From positions 1-37,215 of the IMG/VR virus record IMGVR_UViG_3300022934_000066: a DNA stretch of 37,215 nucleotides, one strand, 5' to 3'. Shown here one piece after another: positions 1-5,413 of this stretch. The stretch comes from a virus. Both the position numbers and the translations under genes were made by a program. The notes below the pieces were generated by a model. That model ran no database searches. It saw only the letters and a list, made by a program, of their open reading frames with translations, and was not told the DNA's origin. The number at the start of each line of letters is the position of its first letter. The first letter of the stretch is position 1.

Positions 1-1
1 T

Positions 2-826
2 GTTAAAAATGGTTTCAAGCCCGGATTTCAAATCGGGATTAATAACTTTGATGCTATCTTCAGTACTTACACTGGTCAGTTTATTACTGTTACTGGTATA
101 CCTAGCAGTGGGAAAAGCGACTTTGTTGATCAAATGGTTATTGGATATAATATTGGTTATAACTGGAAAATAGGATTTGCATCGCCAGAAAACGCTCCTA
201 CATATTTACATGCTCATAAAATTATGCGTAAAATATGGGGAGGTATGCCATCTCAAAACGACATAGGTTCAGAAAGATGGGAAAAAATATCTAATCATAT
301 AAATTCTAATTATTATTTTATTGATTTAGAAGTGCCAACATTAGAATCTGTATTACGCAAAGGTGCAGAATTAGTAAAGCGTAAAGGTATTAAATGTTTA
401 GTTATTGACCCTTTTAATAAAATAAGAGATGTTGATGCAAAAAGTATGGATGTTAACACTTATACTTTAGAATATTTAACTAAAATAGAACAATTTGCTA
501 AACGATATGATGTATTAGTAATTATAGTTGCTCACCCTACAAAAATGTATAAAGATAGCTCTGGTAAAATTGAAGAGCCTACTATGTATAATATTAAAGG
601 TGGGGGTGAATGGTATGATGCTAGTTATCATGGGTTACTTGTGCATAGAGATTATGAAAATAAAACAACAAAAGTAAAAGTATTAAAAGTAAAGTTTCAA
701 AACTTAGGTGAAAATGGAGCTGAAGCTTATTTTACTTGGGAGCCTCGTAGTGGTTCATATATACCACATTATAATGAAGAGGAGGAAAAAGAAGATCAAT
801 CGAAATATTTGCCGTGGGAAAAGTAA
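2..826 (+). CDS. Replicative DNA helicase (DnaB/T7 gp4-like), C-terminal part, 5' truncated
   Basis: The reading frame is open from base 2, so the gene enters from outside the window; the first in-frame ATG (134) lies after the Walker A motif and is not the start. The visible part is a RecA-type ATPase domain: Walker A 'GIPSSGKS' at about nt 95-118, Walker B 'CLVIDPFNKIRD' near nt 395-430, and a later strand 'VLVIIVAHPTKM' near nt 510-550 that matches the H3/H4 region of DnaB-family hexameric helicases. These enzymes unwind the phage fork 5'-3' using NTP. Any primase or TOPRIM domain would lie upstream and cannot be judged. The C-terminus is acidic (EEEEKEDQ). The stop codon abuts the next ATG (TAAATG), so the gene heads a translationally coupled replication operon. 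Confidence 0.85.
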   Translation, partial: VKNGFKPGFQIGINNFDAIFSTYTGQFITVTGIPSSGKSDFVDQMVIGYNIGYNWKIGFASPENAPTYLHAHKIMRKIWGGMPSQNDIGSERWEKISNHINSNYYFIDLEVPTLESVLRKGAELVKRKGIKCLVIDPFNKIRDVDAKSMDVNTYTLEYLTKIEQFAKRYDVLVIIVAHPTKMYKDSSGKIEEPTMYNIKGGGEWYDASYHGLLVHRDYENKTTKVKVLKVKFQNLGENGAEAYFTWEPRSGSYIPHYNEEEEKEDQSKYLPWEK

Positions 827-1117
827 ATGCCAGTATATATAATAACAAAACACAAATTTATGATGGGAACTTATAGCCCTACTGTTCTAGAGAATAATGC
901 TTGGACTTATTGCGTTAAAAATAATATTCGTATATTTCCTGTATGTGTTCAAAATCATAAATTATGGAAAGTAGGAATTAATTTAGGGCCATATAAAAAA
1001 GGTGAAAAACCAAATTTATCACCAAACGCTTTTAAAGCAGGTGAAATTCAAAAAGAAATTTACAAAGCCTGTGTATATTATTATAATAAATACGGGGCAA
1101 ATACGAATACAAAATGA
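827..1117 (+). CDS. Conserved-looking small phage protein, function unknown
   Basis: A 96-aa protein begins at the ATG directly after the helicase stop. It starts 'MPVYIITKHKF', has several aromatic and basic residues, and contains 'GINLGPYKKGEKP' at about residues 50-62, followed by a probable helix 'AGEIQKEIYKACVYYYNKYG'. There is no signal peptide, membrane segment or catalytic motif that I recognise. Its position between the replicative helicase and the ThyA-family gene, on the same strand and without a gap, suggests an early or middle gene involved in DNA replication or nucleotide metabolism, but that is inference from context only. Codon use looks like that of its neighbours. Confidence 0.7.
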   Translation: MPVYIITKHKFMMGTYSPTVLENNAWTYCVKNNIRIFPVCVQNHKLWKVGINLGPYKKGEKPNLSPNAFKAGEIQKEIYKACVYYYNKYGANTNTK

Positions 1118-1127
1118 TTATAATATT

Positions 1128-1931
1128 ATGATATACGAAAAACAATACAGATCTTTGTTAGCACAAGTTGTTCGCAATGGAAGTTTTAGAAAAGATAGAA
1201 CAGGCACTGGTACTAAATCTTTATTTCATCAACGTTTAAATATTCATATTGATGCAAAAAAAGAATTAGGTAAAGAAATGATAACGGGCTCTAACTTTCC
1301 AATATTAAACGCAAAGCATATGAGTCAAAAAATATTTGACACAGAGTTTGAATGGTTTATGAATGGGGAAACAAATATTCAAAGGTTTAAAGATAATAAT
1401 GTAACTATATGGGATAACTGGGCAACTCCAGAAGGCGACTTAGGCCCTGTATATGGTTATCAGCTTAGAAATTTTAATGGACAAGATATAGATCAATTAA
1501 AAGAAGTTATTGATTCAATAAATAATGATAGGCACGGAAGGCGTCATATTATTAGCCTGTGGAATCCGGCGATGACAAAGGAAATGGCGTTGCCTCCGTG
1601 TTATTTATATTTTCAATTTTATGTAAACCAGGGGTTTATAGATATGTTTGTAGTACAAAGATCAGGGGATCTATTTTTAGGGGTGCCTTATGATGTTTGT
1701 CTATTTAGTAAATTACTGTTATATATTGCATCACAAACTAATACTATACCACGAACTATTGATATTTCTATAGTTGACGCACATGTATATTTAAACCATT
1801 TTGATGCAATAGCTCAATATATGGAAAACACTGATTATAAAGACGGTGTTGAATTTACTTACCAAAGTGGTAAGCTTGTACTAAATAATTATAAACCAGG
1901 GCCTATAATTAAAGCCCCAGTTGCGGTATAA
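1128..1931 (+). CDS. ThyA-family pyrimidine methylase, predicted dCMP (hydroxy)methylase rather than thymidylate synthase
   Basis: The 267-aa protein covers the whole ThyA fold: phosphate-loop 'DRTGTGT' near residue 22, folate-site 'TIWDNWA' and 'GDLGPVYG', 'GRRHIISLWN', catalytic Cys158 in 'LPPCYLYFQFYV', 'QRSGDLFLGVPYDV', 'DAHVYLNH' and the C-terminal 'IKAPVAV'. I chose ATG 1128 because homology begins there; the frame is open back to 1002 but that part overlaps the preceding gene. Two pyrimidine-recognition residues differ from E. coli ThyA: Asn177 is replaced by Asp189 and His147 by Tyr159, with the Cys-to-Asp spacing (31) conserved. In T4 dCMP hydroxymethylase, and in the N229D mutant of L. 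casei thymidylate synthase, Asp here selects dCMP. The likely product is therefore 5-hydroxymethyl- or 5-methyl-dCMP. The family is certain; the changed substrate is inference. Confidence 0.88.
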   Translation: MIYEKQYRSLLAQVVRNGSFRKDRTGTGTKSLFHQRLNIHIDAKKELGKEMITGSNFPILNAKHMSQKIFDTEFEWFMNGETNIQRFKDNNVTIWDNWATPEGDLGPVYGYQLRNFNGQDIDQLKEVIDSINNDRHGRRHIISLWNPAMTKEMALPPCYLYFQFYVNQGFIDMFVVQRSGDLFLGVPYDVCLFSKLLLYIASQTNTIPRTIDISIVDAHVYLNHFDAIAQYMENTDYKDGVEFTYQSGKLVLNNYKPGPIIKAPVAV

Positions 1932-1935
1932 AAAT

Positions 1936-2679
1936 ATGTATTTTATTTATCACATACCGGGTAAAAAAATTGGTGTTACACGTAATCTTTTAAAAAGAGT
2001 TACGAAGACGCAAGGGTACAAAGAATCAGAATATGAAATATTATTACAATCAGATGATATTGATTTCATAGCTGAACAAGAAATAAAACTTCAAAAAAAG
2101 TTTGGATATAAAATAGATTTAAAACCTTATAATAAATTATTTAATAAAATGAAATTAAACGTAACTGAACAAACAACTACTTTTCCGGTACCCAAAGATC
2201 AAATGGAACATTACCTCGGAAAACATATTGGCGAAAGTTGGAAAACAGAATTAGGTGTATTTCATATAACCGCTGACACAATAGACTGGCTTGTTAAAAA
2301 CGCAAAGAAGTCCATGTTTAACTCCGAGAGAAGCTTTATATATAATAAGGCTTATTATGAAGAATTTTTGTTTAAAACAAACGGAAAGAACGTCTTTGAC
2401 CGTATTAGGGCTTGGGCGAAAGAACGAAATATGTATACACAGGGAGATATTAAAACACAATTAATAAAACTATATGAAGAGACTGGTGAGCTTTCTGAAG
2501 CTGTACTTAAAGATAATAAACAAGACACAATTGATGCAGTCGGCGATATTGTGGTGGTGCTTACTAATTTGGCTGAACACTTAGGAGTAGGTATTGAAGA
2601 ATGTATTGAACATGCATATGGCCAAATTAAAAATAGAAAAGGTAAAATGATTAACGGAACATTTGTAAAAGATGAGTAA
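1936..2679 (+). CDS. GIY-YIG-like domain fused to MazG-like NTP pyrophosphohydrolase
   Basis: A 247-aa protein from ATG 1936, four bases after the ThyA stop (a TTG at 1921 would overlap that gene). Residues 1-65 look like a diverged GIY-YIG nuclease: 'YFIYHI', then 'KIGVT', Arg in 'NLLKRV', and Glu in 'FIAEQE'. A linker of about 90 residues with no recognised fold follows. Residues 165-240 form an all-alpha NTP-PPase domain with the metal-binding pattern E181-E182-x-x-E185 and D200-x-x-x-D204. MazG enzymes hydrolyse dNTPs to dNMP and pyrophosphate. Next to a predicted dCMP-specific ThyA homologue, an attractive role is dCTP removal and dCMP supply, as done by T4 gp56, but general nucleotide clean-up is equally possible. 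The gene overlaps the next by 8 bp. Confidence 0.75.
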   Translation: MYFIYHIPGKKIGVTRNLLKRVTKTQGYKESEYEILLQSDDIDFIAEQEIKLQKKFGYKIDLKPYNKLFNKMKLNVTEQTTTFPVPKDQMEHYLGKHIGESWKTELGVFHITADTIDWLVKNAKKSMFNSERSFIYNKAYYEEFLFKTNGKNVFDRIRAWAKERNMYTQGDIKTQLIKLYEETGELSEAVLKDNKQDTIDAVGDIVVVLTNLAEHLGVGIEECIEHAYGQIKNRKGKMINGTFVKDE

Positions 2680-2929
2680 AAGAGGATATGATTTTAGAGA
2701 CCCCATTATACAAAAGGTTGTAGAAAAGTTTATATCTCGATCTGATGTAGGTTATAATAAATATAAAGTAACACTTGACGAAGACAGTAAGTCTATTAAT
2801 GAATGGCTTAATAATATACAAGAAGAATTAATGGATGCGGTCAACTATATTGAAAAATTAAAACAAGTTTTATCTGTTGAATTACAAGAAGCTTTATTAA
2901 ACCATTACGATGAGAAAGATAAGACGTAG
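2672..2929 (+). CDS. Small MazG-like all-alpha protein, possible nucleotide pyrophosphohydrolase
   Basis: An 85-aa, probably all-helical protein that starts inside the end of the preceding MazG-type gene. It contains 'RSDVGYNKYKVTL' (residues 23-35) and 'EWLNNIQEELMDAVNYIEKL' (44-63). The EE-x-x-D spacing (E51, E52, D55) and the following Tyr-x-x-Lys pattern resemble small phage proteins of the MazG/dUTPase-like NTP-PPase superfamily, although only one acidic helix is obvious. I am unsure that it is catalytically active. Two adjacent MazG-like genes suggest either complementary substrates or a hetero-oligomer. It overlaps the nuclease gene downstream by 20 bp, a sign of translational coupling. 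Confidence 0.65.
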   Translation: MSKRGYDFRDPIIQKVVEKFISRSDVGYNKYKVTLDEDSKSINEWLNNIQEELMDAVNYIEKLKQVLSVELQEALLNHYDEKDKT

Positions 2930-3392
2930 TAAAAAGCGAGGGCCCGTTGTATCAAAAAAAGTTACATATGATGGAATTAATTTTGCATCGGGTTTAGAAA
3001 AATATATGTATATTGCATTAAAGCAAAACGGTATCAAAGCAGTTTATGAAAACCGAACTTTTGTTTTAATTCCTGGATTTTACTTTGATAGCAAAAGCTA
3101 TGAAAGAACGGCAAATGCCAAAGGTGAATATAAAGATAGAGGTATGAAAAGTATTCAGCCTATAAAGTATACACCAGATTTTGAAGGTACAGGATTTATA
3201 ATAGAATGTAAAGGCAGGGCAAATGAAACGTTTTCTATGCGGTGGAAATTGTTTAAAAAATATATAAGTGAACAACTTCCGGGTATTGTATTATACAAAC
3301 CCCAAAACCAAAAAGAATGCGACGAAACAGTGAAGCTAATATTAGAGTCTCAAAAGCAATTGCAAGACAAAAATATAAAGAAAGACAAATAA
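2910..3392 (+). CDS. PD-(D/E)XK nuclease (DUF1064 / phage endonuclease I-like)
   Basis: A 160-aa basic protein with the order of motifs expected for a PD-(D/E)XK nuclease: 'FASGLEKYMYIAL' (Glu near residue 29), 'YTPDFEGTGFIIECKGR' around residues 87-103 giving the Pro-Asp and Glu-Cys-Lys catalytic core, and a C-terminal helix-strand region ending in lysines. The N-terminus (MRKIRRSKKRG) is strongly positive and probably binds DNA. Phage members of this group act as Holliday-junction resolvases or endonuclease I-like debranching enzymes before packaging. Its place in the replication operon agrees with that. I cannot distinguish junction resolution from host DNA degradation by sequence alone. 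The last 76 bp overlap the start of a small ORF in another frame. Confidence 0.75.
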   Translation: MRKIRRSKKRGPVVSKKVTYDGINFASGLEKYMYIALKQNGIKAVYENRTFVLIPGFYFDSKSYERTANAKGEYKDRGMKSIQPIKYTPDFEGTGFIIECKGRANETFSMRWKLFKKYISEQLPGIVLYKPQNQKECDETVKLILESQKQLQDKNIKKDK

Positions 3393-3490
3393 ATAAATAT
3401 CTTAATTGGGCTATGGAGTCAAGAGGATATTTAAAATGGAAAGAACTAATTGAAATACAAAATAAATATAATATAAAAGTGCATGGCTAG
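3317..3490 (+). CDS. Small basic ORF, 57 aa, unknown
   Basis: The ORF opens at ATG 3317 inside the end of the nuclease gene and continues to TAG 3490. It starts 'MRRNSEANIRVSKAIARQ' and ends 'NIKVHG'. The part beyond the nuclease gene, 'NKYLNWAMESRGYLKWKELI', looks like real helical protein, with Trp and Leu spaced as in an amphipathic helix, and fills what would otherwise be an empty 90 bp. A shorter start at ATG 3413 would give only 25 aa. It is rich in Arg and Lys, so nucleic-acid binding is conceivable, but no family is recognised. It overlaps the next gene by 8 bp. Confidence 0.5.
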   Translation: MRRNSEANIRVSKAIARQKYKERQINKYLNWAMESRGYLKWKELIEIQNKYNIKVHG

Positions 3491-3620
3491 AAGAAATATA
3501 ACTTATACTTATATTGAGCGCCCTAAAAAAAAGAGGCCGGGTGTTCACGCTAAAACAAAAACAAGTAGAGTAAAGTCAAGTAAATATTATAAAAAAAAAT
3601 ATAGAGGACAAGGAAGATGA
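3483..3620 (+). CDS. Very basic 45-aa protein, unknown
   Basis: The ORF starts at ATG 3483, overlapping the previous stop, and ends TGA 3620. The protein contains 'RPKKKRPGVHAKTKTS' and ends 'KYYKKKYRGQGR'; about 40% of its residues are Lys or Arg. Short proteins of this look, with a His-Ala-Lys-Thr-Lys core and a Tyr-Arg-Gly-Gln-Gly C-terminus, recur in my memory of uncultured marine phage genomes, but no function is known to me. The composition suggests binding to nucleic acid or ribosomes. The stop overlaps the next start (ATGA), so it is probably translated with its neighbours. Confidence 0.65.
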   Translation: MARRNITYTYIERPKKKRPGVHAKTKTSRVKSSKYYKKKYRGQGR

Positions 3621-3748
3621 AGATTAATAAAGGTATAAAAAGATTTTTTGAAAACGGCTATAGGCAAGCAGGAGGTCGTAAAACCAAAAAAAGTATGTCT
3701 TTAAAACAACTTATTAAAAAAATTATAAAAAAATTAATGTTTAGATAA
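3617..3748 (+). CDS. Small basic 43-aa protein, unknown
   Basis: ATG 3617 overlaps the preceding TGA by four bases (ATGA). The product starts 'MKINKGIKRFFENGYRQAGG', then turns into a Lys-rich helix 'LKQLIKKIIKKLMF' whose hydrophobic residues fall on one face. Such a helix could sit on a membrane surface or bind nucleic acid. No family is recognised. Support comes from the ATGA coupling, the tight packing with its neighbours and the lack of any alternative gene in this interval. Confidence 0.5.
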   Translation: MKINKGIKRFFENGYRQAGGRKTKKSMSLKQLIKKIIKKLMFR

Positions 3749-3755
3749 ATATAAA

Positions 3756-3911
3756 ATGACAGACAATAAACATCGTCCGGAATGGGAAATACATTTAGGT
3801 TTTTATCCGGGAATACTTTTAGGAGTACGTACATATTATTTAGAAACTCATAACGACCACGTTTTGTATTTGCCTTTTATAGATATTTGTATAACTATAT
3901 ATAAAAATTAA
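3756..3911 (+). CDS. Small 51-aa conserved-looking phage protein, unknown
   Basis: ATG 3756 lies eight bases after the previous stop, and the stop TAA 3909-3911 abuts the ATG of the DnaA-like gene. The sequence has 'PEWEIHLGFYPGILLGVRTY' at residues 8-27 and 'HVLYLPFIDICITIY' near the end. The alternating hydrophobic pattern with Gly-Phe-Tyr-Pro-Gly suggests a small beta-rich or membrane-associated protein. I recall similar short 'GFYPGIL...GVR' proteins from flavobacterial phages but know no function. It lacks a clear signal peptide. Confidence 0.6.
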   Translation: MTDNKHRPEWEIHLGFYPGILLGVRTYYLETHNDHVLYLPFIDICITIYKN

Positions 3912-4313
3912 ATGGAATTAACACAAATTAAAAACTTATTAATAGATTTATTTAATAATGATTTTACTAAACAAAATAGACAAAGACACAATGTATATCA
4001 AAGAGCAGTTTATTATAGGTTATGTAGGGATTTAACCCCACATGCGCTAACAGATATAGGCGCAACAATAAATAAAGATCACGCCTCTGTAATACACGGA
4101 TTAAAATTATATAAAAATTTTAAAGATTGGGGAGAAGACACTTATATTAGTATTTATAAAAAAGCAAGATTGAAATTAAAACAAAAATATGAATTTGCAA
4201 ATCCTCATTTGAAAATGACGTATGAAGAAAAATACAGAGAATTATTGCTAAAACATATTGTATTAAAAGAAAAATTTTATAAATTGAAGAAAGAAAATGA
4301 AATACACGTATGA
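3912..4313 (+). CDS. DnaA domain IV-like DNA-binding protein
   Basis: A 133-aa protein whose residues 22-75 resemble the C-terminal double-stranded DNA-binding domain of the bacterial initiator DnaA. The region 'RAVYYRLCRDLTPHAL' matches the helix before the helix-turn-helix, and 'DIGATINKDHASVIHGLKL' matches the DnaA signature Asp-His-x-(S/T)-Val-x-His. No AAA+ domain is present: the remainder is a Lys/Glu-rich helix (about 100-131) that may be a coiled coil. It may bind DnaA boxes to recruit or block host DnaA, mark a phage origin, or act as a transcription regulator. The fold assignment is fairly firm; the role is inference. It overlaps the next gene by 17 bp. Confidence 0.72.
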   Translation: MELTQIKNLLIDLFNNDFTKQNRQRHNVYQRAVYYRLCRDLTPHALTDIGATINKDHASVIHGLKLYKNFKDWGEDTYISIYKKARLKLKQKYEFANPHLKMTYEEKYRELLLKHIVLKEKFYKLKKENEIHV

Positions 4314-4527
4314 TGATATAGAAAAAATTGCTGAATTTAAGTCGTGGTCAGATAAGAAAAAGGTTGATACACTTCTTGCTATAGATGCAGACTTATATTG
4401 TAATTTAGGTATAGAGTCTAGTAAGACGGAAAGAGAAAACGTAAAAGTTAAATCAAGAAAAATATATAGATTAATTAAATCTATAGATGAATATGCCGGT
4501 AAAATATTGTTAAGACACGAAAGATGA
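4297..4527 (+). CDS. Small helical protein, unknown
   Basis: A 76-aa protein starting inside the end of the DnaA-like gene. It is charged, without signal peptide or membrane segment, and includes 'VDTLLAIDADLYCNLG' (about residues 23-38) followed by a basic helical stretch 'RENVKVKSRKIYRLIKSID'. The acidic-then-basic layout would suit a small protein-protein or nucleic-acid adaptor. No family is recognised with certainty, though I recall similar 'Asp-Ala-Asp-x-Tyr-x-Asn-Leu-Gly' small proteins in flavobacterial phages. Coupling on both sides (17-bp overlap before, ATGA after) supports expression with the replication operon. Confidence 0.65.
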   Translation: MKYTYDDIEKIAEFKSWSDKKKVDTLLAIDADLYCNLGIESSKTERENVKVKSRKIYRLIKSIDEYAGKILLRHER

Positions 4528-4733
4528 AAGAACAAAAATTAATTTTAATGGCAAAAAATTTAAATCGTTTAGAAGAAACGGTTGATACTTTAATTAGAGA
4601 ATTAGTTCGTACACAAAATATTCAAATAGGTATTTTAGAAACTATGAAACGTATGCCTAAATATAAAGAGGCTGTAGAGAAGTTAAAAAAAGATAATTTA
4701 GAAAAGAGTAAAGAAGAGGATAAACCGTCTTAG
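4524..4733 (+). CDS. Small coiled-coil protein, last gene of the plus-strand operon
   Basis: A 69-aa, almost entirely helical protein whose ATG overlaps the previous stop (ATGA). Residues 5-60 show heptad-like spacing of Leu, Ile and Met ('MAKNLNRLEETVDTLIREL'), and the C-terminus is Lys/Glu-rich. It probably dimerises or forms a coiled coil with a partner. No function is recognised. Its stop codon TAG (4731-4733) overlaps the stop codon of the convergent lipoprotein gene, so the two transcription units meet here with no spacer. Confidence 0.6.
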   Translation: MKEQKLILMAKNLNRLEETVDTLIRELVRTQNIQIGILETMKRMPKYKEAVEKLKKDNLEKSKEEDKPS

Positions 4734-4954
4734 TTGTAATATTCTTGTTTTTTTACAACTATGTTTTTCATATAAATTGGTTTAGTTAAGGGGTACGCTT
4801 TGTGCCCCTTTTCTTTTATACTATCTTTTATTTGATGTTGTTCAATATAATATTTAGACGGATACTTTTTTGCAAGATGATTTATTACTGTACTTTTTAT
4901 TGTATAACAAGAAGAAAATAATAAAGCTATTAATAATATTAAAATTCTTTTCAT
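4730..4954 (-). CDS. Small lipoprotein, candidate outer-membrane spanin
   Basis: A 74-aa protein with a lipoprotein signal peptide: a short basic start (MKR), hydrophobic 'ILILLIALLF' and lipobox 'LFSSC' with the lipidated Cys at residue 16. The mature part (about 58 aa) is polar and basic, without membrane segments. It directly follows the endolysin gene with a 4-bp overlap (ATGA-type). A short lipoprotein next to an endolysin is typical of Rz1-like o-spanins, which fuse inner and outer membranes in the last step of Gram-negative lysis. An inner-membrane spanin partner was not found, so the role is inferred from signal peptide and position. A terminator of the opposing operon is embedded in its coding region. 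Confidence 0.65.
   Translation of the reverse strand: MKRILILLIALLFSSCYTIKSTVINHLAKKYPSKYYIEQHQIKDSIKEKGHKAYPLTKPIYMKNIVVKKQEYYN
4732..4760. repeat. Inverted repeat at the convergent operon junction
   Basis: An exact 8-bp inverted repeat, agttgtaa at 4732-4739 and ttacaact at 4753-4760, with a 13-base T-rich loop, covers the place where the two convergent genes stop. It may help end transcription from either side, but neither strand has a convincing U-run directly after it. The case is therefore weaker than for the hairpin at 4788. Confidence 0.4.
4788..4820 (+). terminator. Intrinsic terminator for the plus-strand operon, inside the opposing gene
   Basis: A 9-bp stem (aaggggtac / gtgcccctt, one G-T wobble) with a five-base loop at 4788-4810 is followed on the plus strand by 'ttctttta'. 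This is a good match to a factor-independent terminator and lies 55 bp after the last plus-strand stop codon. Read on the minus strand there is no U-run after the stem, so late transcription should pass. It lies within the coding sequence of the convergent lipoprotein gene. Confidence 0.65.
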
Positions 4955-5412
4955 ATAATGCTATACACAGCTCTTCCATTTATTCTTTCTGCTTTTAAAC
5001 AACGATTTCTATTTTGATCGTCTGACACATAACTTACATGCACCCAATCAGGATTTACTTCATTTCCAAATTCCCATATTAATTGATCAAAATTTAAGTT
5101 TTCTTTTATATAATTATACATTTCAGCATTTGTTTTATAACCAAATGTATCATCTAAATCAATTGCGCGGCCGTCACAATGTTGTGAGCGTTCACTTCCT
5201 CCTATAGCTTTATTAAGTTGTACAGAGCGATAAAAGGAATTTATTTTAATTGGTCCCCCTACCCATTCTCTTAAAGGTTCAAATATATTTAATGCTACCG
5301 CTTCCATATTAGCTAAATGATAATCACCAGGAGTGTTGTCTAAATTTAATCTCATAGCGGTATTAGAATGCACACCTTCTTTAAATGATATATGTTTACT
5401 TATATTTTTCAT
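4951..5412 (-). CDS. M15-family zinc D,D-peptidase, endolysin
   Basis: The protein (153 aa from ATG 5412) carries the M15 zinc-binding pattern Ser-x-His-x-x-Gly-x-Ala-x-Asp (H78 and D85 in 'SQHCDGRAIDLDD') and the third ligand H125 in 'WVHVSY'; Glu114 in 'IWEFG' is a plausible catalytic residue. The 'INSFYRSVQLNKAIGGS' stretch before it is also typical of the family. M15 enzymes cut peptide bonds in peptidoglycan and serve as phage endolysins. I prefer ATG 5412, two bases after the preceding gene's stop, over the upstream ATG 5454, which would overlap that gene by 41 bp. There is no signal peptide, so export would need a holin, none of which is certain in this window. Confidence 0.88.
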   Translation of the reverse strand: MKNISKHISFKEGVHSNTAMRLNLDNTPGDYHLANMEAVALNIFEPLREWVGGPIKINSFYRSVQLNKAIGGSERSQHCDGRAIDLDDTFGYKTNAEMYNYIKENLNFDQLIWEFGNEVNPDWVHVSYVSDDQNRNRCLKAERINGRAVYSII

Positions 5413-5413
5413 T

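Noticed and set aside
1002-1127. N-terminal extension of the ThyA-family protein from ATG 1002
   Set aside because: It overlaps the 96-aa gene in another frame and adds a Lys/Ile-rich stretch with no ThyA homology. ATG 1128 fits the family start.
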